Assembly: GCF_000383595.1 (NCBI RefSeq)
Contig: NZ_KB911581.1
Location: 5,178,496 to 5,242,495 of the forward strand
Length of the DNA: 64,000 bases
Reading direction: 5' to 3'
From: Streptomyces bottropensis ATCC 25435
Lineage (GTDB): Bacteria; Actinomycetota; Actinomycetes; Streptomycetales; Streptomycetaceae
Shown here: in pieces, positions 34,396 through 43,392 of the stretch
Layout: each line of letters starts with the position of its first letter
Numbering within the stretch: position 1 is the first letter of the stretch
The notes under the pieces: model-generated
Seen by the model: the letters and a program-made list of their open reading frames with translations, nothing else
Told to the model about the DNA's origin: nothing
The model's database searches: none
Translations under genes and position numbers: made by a program

Positions 34396-34504
34396 CCGGG
34401 TGTACACCCCGAAGTTGGCACCTGGGTGTGACGTGCCGTCCCGTCCACGCGCCCTACCGTCACCGCGCACTGACCAACCAGAACCGGTTTCGCACGGAGC
34501 GCGC

Positions 34505-35203
34505 ATGTACCAGACCATCGACATCGACCACATCATTCACCTGTACCGCACCTACGCCCACGACCTGGACCGGGTCCGGGAGAAGCAGCGGAAGCTGCTC
34601 GGCCCGCCGACCTCGCTGAAGGCCCAACTCGACGACATCGAGGCGGAGATCACCTATCTTCTGCTGCGTGACACACGGCCGGAGACGGTGGTGGAGATCG
34701 GCACCTTCCACGGCTGGTCCACCACCTGGATCCTCCAGGCTCTTCAGGACAACGACACCGGGCATCTGTACTCGTACGACATCGTGGACCACGTCGTCCG
34801 CAACGTCCCCGAGCGACTGTCGACCGGGCGGTGGACGTTCACGCAGGGGGACGCGCGGGAGAACCTGGAGAAGATCCCGGACACCGCGGACTTCCTCTTC
34901 ATCGACGCGGCGCACTCTGCGAGTTTCGCCCGCTGGTACATCGGCGAGGTGTTCCCGCGCATGCGGCCGGGCATACCGGTGTGCGTCCACGACGTCTTCC
35001 ACGGCAGCAGGCCGCTGCCGTTCACCGAGGGCGCGGTCGTCCTGCGCTGGCTCGCCGACCGGGAGAACGCCTGCTTCACGGCCTCCCTGGCCCGCGCACC
35101 CCAGATTCACGAGCGTCTGAACGACGTGAAACGCACCCTCGCCGTGGGCCACCCTCTGCGTGACAGCAGGGACAATCCCATGATCTTCTTCGCCCTGCGC
35201 TGA
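34505..35203 (+). CDS. Class I SAM-dependent methyltransferase (Methyltransf_24 type)
   Basis: A 232-residue enzyme. VVEIGTFHGWSTTWILQAL (about residues 60-78) is the SAM-binding glycine loop and LYSYDIVD the acidic loop after strand 2. The GDARENLEKIP and DFLFIDAAHSASFA strand-4 region is typical of cephalosporin-hydroxylase/Methyltransf_24-like proteins. HDVFHGSRPLPFTEG is the C-terminal metal/substrate loop. The ATG at 34505 follows ACGGAG; the frame is open further upstream into the IS5 scar. It is a single gene between mobile-element debris. The substrate is unknown, possibly a sugar or a secondary metabolite. Confidence 0.85.
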   Translation: MYQTIDIDHIIHLYRTYAHDLDRVREKQRKLLGPPTSLKAQLDDIEAEITYLLLRDTRPETVVEIGTFHGWSTTWILQALQDNDTGHLYSYDIVDHVVRNVPERLSTGRWTFTQGDARENLEKIPDTADFLFIDAAHSASFARWYIGEVFPRMRPGIPVCVHDVFHGSRPLPFTEGAVVLRWLADRENACFTASLARAPQIHERLNDVKRTLAVGHPLRDSRDNPMIFFALR

Positions 35204-35584
35204 CGTCGTCGGGTGCGCGCGGCCGCCGCAGCACACTGCGGGCCCAGCTCGGCCAGTGGTCGCACGGCCTGTGCGGCGAAGCCTCCAGCCCCTGGGACGT
35301 GGCGCTCGGACGCGGCGAGATGATCACCGCCCTCGGCAGCGTCGAGCACCCGGAGGGAGTACCTGGGCCGGTGCCGACGCCAAGGTTTCTGCTCGCGGAG
35401 GACCTGGACGCCTTCCTCCGTGACATCGAGCCATACACCAGGCGGATGGTCCCAGTCGGGCCCGCCCGCTTGGGCGCACGGGGCGGCCCAGGACTGCAAC
35501 GGGGGAGTGTCAGGCGAGGCAGCCTGAGACTGTCGGTGGGGGATGTCGTCGGCCGGGGGCCGAGTCCGGATCCGGGGGAACTGG
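35204..35584. other. 381-base stretch without a firm gene
   Basis: A plus-strand frame contains TPRFLLAEDLDAFLRDIEPYTRRMVPVG, which has protein-like character, but it has neither a start site nor a recognisable family and degenerates after about 35470. It may be a gene fragment. Confidence 0.4.
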
Positions 35585-36088
35585 TCAGTAGTCCATCGCG
35601 GGCACTGAGAAATCGGGGAGGCACCCTGATCGCCAGCCCGTCGGCAGGCGCGCCCCGAAGACCTCGCGCTCGATCGGCGGCGGCGGATGTCCCACGTAAG
35701 CGGAGAACAGGCGCTGCAGGAGCCGTACGGACAGGCCCTCGGCGCGCGCGAAGTCGGTGACGCGGCGGATGGTGCGGTCGGTACGGATCCGGGTGACCAG
35801 GGCCATGGCGAGGTCCGCCTGGGGGTCGGGCTCCATGCGCTGGTCGTACTCCGCCGCTGCCGCCAGACCCATCGCGGACGATGAGGTAAGGGTCAGGTCG
35901 ACGGAGAGGCCTGAGTGAACCAGCGGAACGTCTTTTCTTCGACGAGGCGGCGCACGGCGGCCTCGTAAGAGCCGACGAACCCCAATGGCGATGATGACCG
36001 AGCCGAAGCCGATAGCGCCGAAGACGGCCTTGCGGCCTCTCGTCCAAATCACGCGACGACGGCCGGGCCTCTGATCGCGCTTGGCCAC
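35585..36088 (-). pseudogene. AraC-type regulator remnant
   Basis: The leftward frame opens with a basic segment and a possible membrane stretch (AVFGAIGFGSVIIAIGV). Near residue 95 it becomes recognisable as an AraC DNA-binding region: ALVTRIRTDRTIRRVTDFARAEGLSVRLLQRLFSAYVGHPP, the first HTH. The second HTH is missing and the frame then reads unrelated sequence to a stop at 35585. The N-terminal part may be a different fragment altogether. It cannot act as a normal AraC regulator. Confidence 0.55.
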
Positions 36089-36129
36089 TCGCAGGAGCCG
36101 CTGCTCGGCCGGATGTCATGGACGTGTTC

Positions 36130-36660
36130 CTCCGTCGAGCCTGTGAGCGCGTATCGCGCCGATCTCCTGGCCACGCTCGACTCCAGCTCGGTCGAGGGAG
36201 GACCGGAGGAGCGCCTCACCGCGCCGGAGCGGTTCGACTCGTGGGCGACGCCCGAGGTCTGGCCCGGCGGCTACATCGCCTCCTTGGACGTCCGCCTGGT
36301 CGCGCACCGCCGCGACCGCGCCGTACGACCGCCTGGGTCCCACACCGCTCGGTCTCGTGGTCGGCGTCCCAGCCAGCCCGCTCGCGTCGTATCTCGCCCT
36401 CGTCGACCCCGTCAACAGGATCGCCGTCCGGCAGCTGCCCAGCGCGTGGGTGTTCCCCAGCGTCGATCTGACCGTCCATCTTCACCGACCGCCGCGCGGT
36501 CCGTGGACGGGACTGGACACCACCGTCACCGTCGGGCCCTCCGGGCAGGGGCTGACCAGCACCGTCCTGCTGGCGTGTCGACGGGCGCGTCGACACGCCA
36601 GCAGACCCTCATGGTTCGGCCGCGACCGGGCCGATACCGGGGCTGGAGGTGTGGGTCGCT
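36130..36660 (+). pseudogene. Acyl-CoA thioesterase-like (TesB/hot-dog) gene, multiply frameshifted
   Basis: Pieces of one protein are spread over three frames. The first is SAYRADLLATLDSSSVEGG and DSWATPEVWPGGYIASLDVRLV (from about 36145). The next is VGVPASPLASYLALVDPVNRIAVRQLPSAWVFPSVDLTVHLHRPP, then WTGLDTTVTVGPSGQGLTSTVL (about 36360-36570). The last is RQQTLMVRPRPGR (about 36595-36635). Order and spacing fit actinobacterial thioesterase-family proteins with a double hot-dog fold. Two or more shifts make the gene inactive. Confidence 0.7.
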
Positions 36661-36833
36661 TCGGTCGCTGCCTCGGCAGGGCGGCGCGGGTGAGAGTGAG
36701 GGGTGTGCTTGATCGGGCCGACGTCGGCGTAGCGGTCGATGAGCGCGGACACCAGGGCCCCGATCAGGCACACGGGGATGGCGGCTACGGAGGCGGCCAG
36801 CGCCCACACGATCCAGGCGGGCGGGCCACTCAC
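36609..36833 (-). CDS. Small single-span membrane protein of an integrative-element scar
   Basis: A 74-residue product from a GTG at 36831-36833 that overlaps the stop of the preceding gene (GTGA). One transmembrane segment (WIVWALAASVAAIPVCLIGALVSALI, about residues 7-32) is followed by a polar His/Pro/Ala-rich tail. Pairs of tiny overlapping genes like this are common in actinobacterial integrative elements of the pSAM2 type. No specific function is known. Its 3' end overlaps the end of the thioesterase pseudogene on the other strand. Confidence 0.6.
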   Translation of the reverse strand: MSGPPAWIVWALAASVAAIPVCLIGALVSALIDRYADVGPIKHTPHSHPRRPAEAATEATHTSSPGIGPVAAEP

Positions 36834-37042
36834 TTCGGCCGCCGTACGGTCAGGGCGGCCACGAACTGCGTCACGACGGGCGTTCCACCGCGCGGATCGT
36901 CGCCGTGACCCGTTACTCGAAGGAACCTGCCCGGCCACGGGCCCTTGACCTCGCGGACGGTGGCCGTACCGGAGCGCGCCGTTGCCCACTGGCGGCCGTA
37001 CTGGCGGACGCGGGTACCGACGGGGTACGGGTGCTCGGCCAC
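36830..37042 (-). CDS. Small KOW/SH3-like protein of an integrative-element scar
   Basis: A 70-residue product from a GTG at 37040-37042, with GAAGGAGG nine bases upstream. The sequence AEHPYPVGTRVRQYGRQWATARSGTATVREVKGPWPGRF is a conserved small protein of streptomycete integrative elements. It looks like a small beta-barrel (SH3/KOW-like). It overlaps the next small gene by four bases and is preceded, after a two-base shift, by the tail of another small Cys-rich gene. A cytoplasmic accessory role in the element is likely; nothing more can be said. Confidence 0.65.
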   Translation of the reverse strand: MAEHPYPVGTRVRQYGRQWATARSGTATVREVKGPWPGRFLRVTGHGDDPRGGTPVVTQFVAALTVRRPK

Positions 37043-37044
37043 GG

Positions 37045-37169
37045 TCAGCCCTCCTTCGGCTGCTGTGTCTCGGTGGCGCGGGGCCAGTCGGCAGGGTGAG
37101 TGAGCGGAACGAACCCGTCGCCGGCGTCGGCGCACGTGCACCCGGCCGGGCATTCGCGTCCCGCAGAAA
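37045..37169 (-). pseudogene. Tail of a small Cys-rich integrative-element protein
   Basis: The minus-strand frame ending at the TGA at 37045-37047 reads ECPAGCTCADAGDGFVPLTHPADWPRATETQQPKEG. Its 5' part is cut at the edge of the duplicated block near 37170. The complementary fragment (EAGEPCANHERHQAHEEGEH) is left in the other copy of the duplication at about 24.5 kb, so the two may once have formed one gene. Confidence 0.5.
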
Positions 37170-37212
37170 CAGTGCTCGCCTTCCTCGTGAGAATCGGGCT
37201 TCGGGGACTGGT

Positions 37213-37767
37213 TCAGTCGTAGAGGGCCACTCTGGGTGCGACCGTGCTCTTGGCGTGTGGGGTGGCGACGGTGAGGCGGTAGACCTCGGTCAGGGTCTGG
37301 CCCGGGTGCAGGGTGCGTCGGGCGGTCGAGAGGTCGGTGAACAGGGTGCCGGTCTGGGTGCCGACCTCGACGGCTTCCCAGCAGCCGTCCGTCTGGCGAT
37401 GCTCCAGAGTGATGTCCGAGGGGGACAGGAACGGGCCCGTGTCCGGCGAGACCACCAGGAGCTGTGGGGCTACCGTCCGGTCCGTGGCGGCGTCGTTGCG
37501 GTAGGTGACCGTGAATGTGTGCTGCCTGGTGTCGGCCGGGAGGGGTCTCGTACGCAGGTCGACGAAGCCGGTGGGTGAGACGGGCGGCTGCACCTGCACC
37601 TGTGTCCGCGTCTGCGTCTGCGTCTGCGTCTGCGAAGAGACTGACGCGGCCGCGGCCGCGGGCGCTGGCTGGGGGGTCGCCGTGGCGGCCCCTGAGGTGG
37701 CCAGGCCGGAGATCCCTACGAGGAGAGTCACGGAGGCGAGCTTGCGACAAGTGCTCTTCGACGGCAC
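37213..37767 (-). CDS. Exported protein with QT-repeat linker (copy 2)
   Basis: A 184-residue near-duplicate of the protein at 24678-25187. GTG start at 37765-37767, with AAGGA upstream. The signal region is longer (LVGISGLATSGAATATPQPAP, then an Ala run) and the linker has one more QT unit (SSQTQTQTQTRTQ). The beta-rich domain of about 120 residues is almost unchanged, with the same single Cys in DGCWE. Differences confined to signal and linker, with the domain conserved, suggest that both copies are expressed and under selection. The function is unknown. Confidence 0.75.
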   Translation of the reverse strand: MPSKSTCRKLASVTLLVGISGLATSGAATATPQPAPAAAAASVSSQTQTQTQTRTQVQVQPPVSPTGFVDLRTRPLPADTRQHTFTVTYRNDAATDRTVAPQLLVVSPDTGPFLSPSDITLEHRQTDGCWEAVEVGTQTGTLFTDLSTARRTLHPGQTLTEVYRLTVATPHAKSTVAPRVALYD

Positions 37768-37862
37768 GATCGTTGATCCTTCGGGTTCGCTGGGGCAAAG
37801 CTGTGCAGCATAGGAGTCGGCGGATCGCCCGACCCTTCCGCACGCCAGGGCGGAGGTATGCG

Positions 37863-37942
37863 GGCTCCTGCTGGGTAACAGAGTCGCCGCGGGGGCCGAC
37901 GCGATGCCATCGGTGGTTTTACGGATCCGCTTACGGATCCCC
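37863..37942 (-). repeat. Dispersed 80-bp element, copy D
   Basis: In minus-strand sense it begins GGGGATCCGTAAGCGGATCC, continues GTAAAACCACCGATGGC and ends GCGGCGACTCTGTT then ACCCAGCAGGAGCCC. It lies about 95 bases upstream of exported-protein copy 2, in that gene's sense orientation. Confidence 0.75.
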
Positions 37943-38044
37943 TGACCCGGCGGCTTACCGGTCGCCGAGCCTCATCTCGTCATCGTCGTGCATACCCGCA
38001 GACCGTGCGGGCGGCCTCCCTCCTCACCGCATGACGTCCGAGAC

Positions 38045-40498
38045 TCAGATGCCGGGCTGGGGTACGTCGAGGATCTGTTCCGCCCAGATGGTCTTCCCGC
38101 CGTCGGCGTGGCGGGTGCCCCACCTGCGGGTCATCTGGGCTACCAGCAGCAGGCCGCGGCCGCCCTCGTCGTAGGTGTGGGCCCGGCGCAGGTGGGGGGC
38201 GGTGTTGCTGGCGTCGGAGACCTCGCAGATGAGGTGGTGGTCGTAGATCAGCCGTAGCTTGATGGGCGGGGCGGCGTGACGGATGGCGTTGGTGACCAGT
38301 TCGCTGACCACGACTTCGGTGACGAATGATGCCTCCGTCAGGGCCCAGGCGGCGAGCTGGGCGGCGACGAGCTGGCGGGCCTGGGCCACGATTGCCGGAT
38401 CGGCGGGCAGGTCCCAGGCGGCGACGTGCCGGGCGTCGAGAGCGTGGGTGCGGGCGAGGAGCAGGGCTATGTCGTCAGCACGGTCCTCGGGCGGCAACGC
38501 GCCGATCACTGTGTCGCAAAGGACGTCCAGGTCGGCCGCAGGACGGCCGAGTGCTTTGCGCAGCCGTGCCAGCCCCTGGTCGATGTCCAGGTGGCGGGAT
38601 CCGATCAGGCCGTCGGTGTAGAGAGCGAGGATGCTTCCTTCGGGCAGCGCGATCGAGGTGGCCTCGAACGGCAGGCCGCCCAGGCCCAGCGGAGGGCCGA
38701 CGGGCGCCTCCAGCAGGTCCACGGTGTGGCCTCGGATCAGGGCGGGCAGGGGATGACCGGCGCTGGCCAGTACGCACGTTCGTGAGACCGGGTCGTAGAC
38801 GGCGTACAGGCAGGTGGCGCCGAACCCCCCAGCGGTCTCGACGGCCGGGTCGGTCTGCGACATGCTGCCGGTGCCCGCCTCTGCCGCCAGCCGGATGACG
38901 AGATCGTCGAGGCGGGTGAGCAGTTCGTCGGGCGCCAGGTCGACATCGGCCAGCGTGCGCACGGCGGTGCGCAACCGGCCCATGGCGGCCGCCGCTTGGA
39001 TGCCGTGCCCGACCACGTCGCCGACGACCAGGGCGACCCGTGCGCTCGACAACTCGATGACGTCGAACCAGTCGCCGCCCACTCCGGCGAGTGCACTGGC
39101 AGGCAGGTACCGGGAGGCGACCTCCACGGCCTGCTGCCGCGGCAGCTGTTGCGGCAGCAGGGTCTGCTGGAGTGCTGCCGCCATGTCGCGCTCGTGCGTG
39201 TACCGGCGGGCGTTGTCGATGAACACGGCGGCCCGGCCGGTGATCTCCTCGGCAAGCAGCAGATCGTCCTCGCTGAAGGACTCCTGCCGCTGATGGCGGA
39301 CGAAAACGGCGATGCCGAAAGTGGTGCCGCGCGCACGCAGAGGCACGGCCATGACGGAGTGCATTCGCAGCGCGCGTACCGCGGCTTCTCGGCGCGGGTG
39401 CCCCACCGACCAGTCGATGTCCGACGGATCGAACTTCGCATGGAGCACGGCCCGGCCTGTGGCGAGGCACTCGGCAGTCGGGGAGTCGGCGGCGTAGACG
39501 TCCACCTCGCCGAGGGGGACGACCGCCTCAGGAGTGCCCGGGAGTACGGACTGGTGGGCCACACGGCGCAGGCGGACAGCGCCCGGTCTGGCGGATGCGG
39601 GCACCGGGCCGGGGGCTGGATCGGGGAGCAGATCAACGGTGGCGAAGTCGGCGAACTCCGGCACGGCCACCTCAGCCAGCTCTTGCGCTGTGCGCGCCAC
39701 ATCGAGGCTGCTGCTGATCCGGGCGGTGGCGTCGTTGAGCAGCTGCAGCCGCTTGCGCGCCCAGTACTGCTCCGTTATGTCGTGGCTGGCCAACGCCATG
39801 CCGCATACGGCGCCGCCCTCGTCCCGCACCGGATACGCGACGTGGGACCAGGCATGCTCCCGGCTCTCGCCGGGGGTCTTCGCGTAGGTCTCCACATGCT
39901 GCGGCTCCTGGCTTTCCAGCGCCAGGCGCACGGCCCGCTCCAGCCGTGCGACTTCCGAATGGAGGTCGCACTCCGAGAACCGCAACCCGCGCATCTCGGT
40001 CTCGGTGAGGCCCAGCGCGTTCTCCGCGAAGTTGCTGGCCCCGCGCACGCGCAGACGCGTGTCGAACACAATCGTCGCGCAGCTGGGCGACTGCTTGTGC
40101 ATCCACTCCTCGAGCGCCTTGTCCTGCGGGGTCGCGGCCCCGGCTAGGGAACAGATCACAAGCCGGTCCCGGCCCGTATCCGTCATCGCCCGACGGTGAA
40201 CGAGCAGACCGGCCTCCACCGGATGCCCGTCCCGGTGGCGCAGCCGCACCCGGCCGCTCCACCTCCACAGTGCCTGGATCTCGTGCAGCGTCTCCGAGGG
40301 GAGTTCTTCATCGAGCAGACGTGCGGCGGGCGTGCCGACGATGTCGTCCGGCGGATAGCCCAGCAACTGGCGGGCGCCTTCGTTCCAACCCGTCACGATG
40401 CCCCGCCCATCGACTACGGCCCGCGCCGAGCCACCGTCGCCGAACGCGTCGGCAGGCAGGTCCGGGTGTTCGGCGCTGCGAGTCCATCGCTGTTCCAT
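38045..40498 (-). CDS. PAS-GAF-SpoIIE phosphatase with anti-sigma-type kinase domain
   Basis: An 817-residue signalling protein. In order there are two PAS domains (about residues 15-110, GIVTGWNEGARQLLGY; about 130-250), a GAF domain (about 260-420), and a PP2C/SpoIIE phosphatase (about 440-660; GVGGDWFDVIEL, VGDVVGHGIQAAAAMGRL, LALYTDGLIGSR). A C-terminal HATPase of the RsbW type completes it (about 680-810; VTEVVVSELVTNAIRHA, EGGRGLLLVAQMTRRWG). This layout is common in Streptomyces regulators of sigma-factor partner switching: the phosphatase activates an anti-anti-sigma factor and the kinase part counteracts it. The start is ATG 40496-40498 behind GTGAGG. No anti-sigma antagonist gene is adjacent. 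Confidence 0.93.
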   Translation of the reverse strand: MEQRWTRSAEHPDLPADAFGDGGSARAVVDGRGIVTGWNEGARQLLGYPPDDIVGTPAARLLDEELPSETLHEIQALWRWSGRVRLRHRDGHPVEAGLLVHRRAMTDTGRDRLVICSLAGAATPQDKALEEWMHKQSPSCATIVFDTRLRVRGASNFAENALGLTETEMRGLRFSECDLHSEVARLERAVRLALESQEPQHVETYAKTPGESREHAWSHVAYPVRDEGGAVCGMALASHDITEQYWARKRLQLLNDATARISSSLDVARTAQELAEVAVPEFADFATVDLLPDPAPGPVPASARPGAVRLRRVAHQSVLPGTPEAVVPLGEVDVYAADSPTAECLATGRAVLHAKFDPSDIDWSVGHPRREAAVRALRMHSVMAVPLRARGTTFGIAVFVRHQRQESFSEDDLLLAEEITGRAAVFIDNARRYTHERDMAAALQQTLLPQQLPRQQAVEVASRYLPASALAGVGGDWFDVIELSSARVALVVGDVVGHGIQAAAAMGRLRTAVRTLADVDLAPDELLTRLDDLVIRLAAEAGTGSMSQTDPAVETAGGFGATCLYAVYDPVSRTCVLASAGHPLPALIRGHTVDLLEAPVGPPLGLGGLPFEATSIALPEGSILALYTDGLIGSRHLDIDQGLARLRKALGRPAADLDVLCDTVIGALPPEDRADDIALLLARTHALDARHVAAWDLPADPAIVAQARQLVAAQLAAWALTEASFVTEVVVSELVTNAIRHAAPPIKLRLIYDHHLICEVSDASNTAPHLRRAHTYDEGGRGLLLVAQMTRRWGTRHADGGKTIWAEQILDVPQPGI

Positions 40499-40986
40499 CG
40501 CCGCCTCACTTGCACCTGGGGCGTAGGGGCCTTCGGCCGGGCGGAGCACCGCGCGTCGCCCCACCGGATATCCATTATTGCTACGCCGCCCACCGACGGC
40601 ATCCAGTGAGCGCGGGAGAGGCTCCCACTGACGGTCGTATGAAGCCGAGTCCGGGCGTGCCGACCCTGTCCCGGGACAGGTCGAGGACTGCACGGGCCGG
40701 CCGGCCTGATGTGCACCGTTGCCGTGTCGGGAAGGGCCCAAGCCTGGCGAGCGCGGTGGTGACCGTTCCGTGCAGGGCCAGTGGTCTGGCAGATCACCGA
40801 ACGGCAGCCGCAGCTTCTTGGACCCACCCCCGGATCCGATGCGTTTGTCGCCCCGGAAGTTCTCTCCTTCCGAACGGGAAACAGGCGTACTGACCTGGTC
40901 GCATCTGGCCGATTCGCTGCCCGCTTCTGGTCGCTGTGTGACGCAAGCCGAGTGCGGCGCCGTTTACGCAGGTCAACAACACCGTG
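40499..40986. other. 488-base intergenic stretch
   Basis: No gene is supported on either strand. The promoter of the phosphatase gene must lie here. No strong palindrome or repeat was seen. Confidence 0.5.
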
Positions 40987-43305
40987 CTACTGCTGTATCG
41001 CAAGAAGTTGTCCCGTCTCGCGGGCGCCCAACAGCGCGGCGACCTGAGTTCGGGAGGTGAAGCCGAGTTTGTTCAGGATGTTCTCGACATGTGTGTCGAC
41101 GGTACGTCGTGTGATGAAGAGCTCGGTCGCGATCTCCTTGTTGGTCTTCCCCTTGGTCAGCAGGCCTGCCACTTCCCGTTCGCGGGGGGTGAGTGGCAGG
41201 GCCCCGTTCCCTGCCTGGCTGGGATCCGGTTCCTTGCGGAGTGCATAGGCGACGGCTTGGTCCTTGCTGAGACGGCGCCCGTCCTTCAGTGCCTTGTTGT
41301 AGGCACTCGGGCCGAGGCTCTCCCGGGCCTGATCAAGGTACTGGGCGCTACGGGCGATCCACGCCTCGAAGCGGTGGGGAATGTTGAACGCCTCACCGAG
41401 GGCGGTTGCCGCGCTCATGAGCCGCGTGGCGCGTTCCGCGTCGCCGCGATCCGCCTCGGCCAAGCCGAGGAAGTCCAGGGCGATGCATATCCCGAACATG
41501 TCATCAAGGTCGGATTTGCGGGTGAGTGCCTCGCTCAGCAGTGCCATCGCATCTGCGTGCCGGTGCTGGAGGAGCGCGGCGTGGCCCAGATGCATGACGG
41601 CCCAGGACAGCAGCCACTTCTCACCGTGGGCACGACAGTGACCGTAGGCCTCCTCAAGGACCGGGACGGCGCGGTCGGGTCGGCCGATGCAGCACCACGC
41701 CATCCCCAGGAACACCTGTGAGTGGGCGAGGTGTGGGGTGGAGCCGGTGGCCTGGCGTTCCCGTCGTACCGCTTCCTCGAAGCAGGCCACGGCAGCCTCG
41801 AGGTTCCCCTGGAAGAGGTGGGCGATGCCACGACTGAACGTCACGTTGGCGATGGCGGCATCGTCGTCGAACCGCTTGGCCAGGTCATAGCACTCGTCCA
41901 GTATCAGCAGTCCGGCGGGGATGGCGCCGCCGAGTACGGTGAAGTGGCCGTTGACCCACAGAGCGCCTACGCGTTCCCGGCTGGGCTCGGGGTCGGCGGC
42001 CAGGAGCCGGTCGATCCAGTGCCGCGCTTCGTGGTGAAGCCCACCGATGAACCAGGCAATTCCCAGGTCGGCGGCCATGCGGAGGCCCGCGCGGGCCTCG
42101 CCGGGCTCGGTGAGGCAGAACTTCAGGGCGACTCGGATGTTGGGCAGATCGGTCAGTACGGCACACAGCAGCGCGGTTTGATCGGCTCCGAACCAACCCG
42201 CTTCCATCCGGGCCGCGAGGCCGGCGAAGTAGTCGCGGTGCGCCTTTCGTGCGGCGTGTTCCCCACCGCTCGCCCTCAGACGACGGAGCCCGTACTGGTG
42301 GAGCGTTTCCAGCATGTGGTAGCGCGTGTTGTCGAAGCGCACGATCGATTTTTCGACGAGTTCGTTCAGCGCATGGTGCACCTCGTCGGACAGCAGTTCA
42401 CCTTCGGTGCCCACCCGCTCGACGGCGTCCAGGCCGGCGCCGCCCGCGAACACCGACATCCGGGCCCACAGCACGCGCGCGGCCTCGGAGCACTGCTCAT
42501 GGCTGTGGTCCACCGTTGCGAGCAGGGTACGGTGCCGTGGCGGTGCGGTGCGGCTGCCGGAGGTGAGGACCCCGAACCGGTCCTCCAGTCGCTTGAGGAT
42601 CTCGGGGACGGGCATGCTGCGCGTGCGGGCGGCGGCGAGTTCGATGGCCAGTGGCAGCCCGTCCAGCCGTCGGCACAGGGCGAGGACCGCTTCCTGGTTG
42701 TCGGGGGTGAGAGAGAACTGGGGGTCGGCCGCCGAGGCCCGGCTGAGGAAGAGACGAACGGCGTCGTACCGGTCGGCGGCCTCTTTCGTCCGGTGCTGAC
42801 CCTCTTCCGGTACGGACAGCGGTGGGGTGAGGAACACGCTTTCCCCGTCGATGCGCAGGGGCTCGCGACTGGTGACGAGTATGCGCAGATTCGGGCAAGC
42901 GCGCAGCAGATCGGGCGCCAGCTTCGCACAGACATCAATTATGTGTTCGCAATTGTCGAGAAGGAGCAGCAAAGATCGGTCGCCGATACTGTCGACCAAT
43001 CCGGCGGTACCCGTTCCGGCGCGCATGGCCATGGGCAACGTGGACAAAACCTTCAGCGCGAGAAGGTCCTCCTCGATCACCTCGGCGAGGTCCACCAGCC
43101 AGGCACCGTCGGGAAGTGTCGCCTGTACATGGCGGGCGACGTGCAGAGCGAGCCGGCTCTTGCCGACCCCACCGGTTCCGACCACGGTCACCAGCCGTGA
43201 GCCCGACAGCAACCGCAGGACTTCGGCCGTCTCCTTCCGCCGTCCGACCGTGCTGGTCAGGTCGGCGGGCAAATTACCTGGATGCGCCCGAGTGTCACCG
43301 GCCAT
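40987..43305 (-). CDS. ATP-binding LuxR-family regulator (NB-ARC, TPR, HTH)
   Basis: A 772-residue regulator. The ATG at 43303-43305 follows GAGGA; a TTG five codons upstream is rejected because it lies inside that site. The nucleotide-binding domain has Walker A GTGGVGKS (about residues 43-50), Walker B LLLLLDNCEH and sensor RILVTSREPLRI. A TPR-rich middle (about 370-650) follows, then a LuxR helix-turn-helix at about 710-765 (LTPREREVAGLLTKGKTNKEIATELFITRRTVDTHVENILNKLG). Such proteins switch on secondary-metabolite or stress genes upon ligand binding and ATP-driven assembly. It is co-oriented with, and just downstream of, a stand-alone condensation-domain gene, so it may regulate a nearby product. 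Confidence 0.93.
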   Translation of the reverse strand: MAGDTRAHPGNLPADLTSTVGRRKETAEVLRLLSGSRLVTVVGTGGVGKSRLALHVARHVQATLPDGAWLVDLAEVIEEDLLALKVLSTLPMAMRAGTGTAGLVDSIGDRSLLLLLDNCEHIIDVCAKLAPDLLRACPNLRILVTSREPLRIDGESVFLTPPLSVPEEGQHRTKEAADRYDAVRLFLSRASAADPQFSLTPDNQEAVLALCRRLDGLPLAIELAAARTRSMPVPEILKRLEDRFGVLTSGSRTAPPRHRTLLATVDHSHEQCSEAARVLWARMSVFAGGAGLDAVERVGTEGELLSDEVHHALNELVEKSIVRFDNTRYHMLETLHQYGLRRLRASGGEHAARKAHRDYFAGLAARMEAGWFGADQTALLCAVLTDLPNIRVALKFCLTEPGEARAGLRMAADLGIAWFIGGLHHEARHWIDRLLAADPEPSRERVGALWVNGHFTVLGGAIPAGLLILDECYDLAKRFDDDAAIANVTFSRGIAHLFQGNLEAAVACFEEAVRRERQATGSTPHLAHSQVFLGMAWCCIGRPDRAVPVLEEAYGHCRAHGEKWLLSWAVMHLGHAALLQHRHADAMALLSEALTRKSDLDDMFGICIALDFLGLAEADRGDAERATRLMSAATALGEAFNIPHRFEAWIARSAQYLDQARESLGPSAYNKALKDGRRLSKDQAVAYALRKEPDPSQAGNGALPLTPREREVAGLLTKGKTNKEIATELFITRRTVDTHVENILNKLGFTSRTQVAALLGARETGQLLAIQQ

Positions 43306-43392
43306 GAGGCTGTTCCTCAAATCGTTCTTAATACTACAAATGGAATCTCTAAACTACCTCAAGGTTTCCCCCGAACTCTGAACCGTCCTGCA

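Larger units (their letters stand above)
37170..37945. repeat. Segmental duplication, copy 2 (exported-protein locus)
   Basis: Second copy of the block at 24455-25390, same orientation, 12.7 kb apart. It contains the exported-protein gene and dispersed-element copy D, lacks about 180 bases near its left end, and ends just after the element. Confidence 0.85.

Noticed and set aside
35299..35760. 154-codon rightward frame after the methyltransferase
   Set aside because: No ribosome-binding site and its 3' half is the reverse of the AraC remnant; at most the first 60 codons are a gene fragment.
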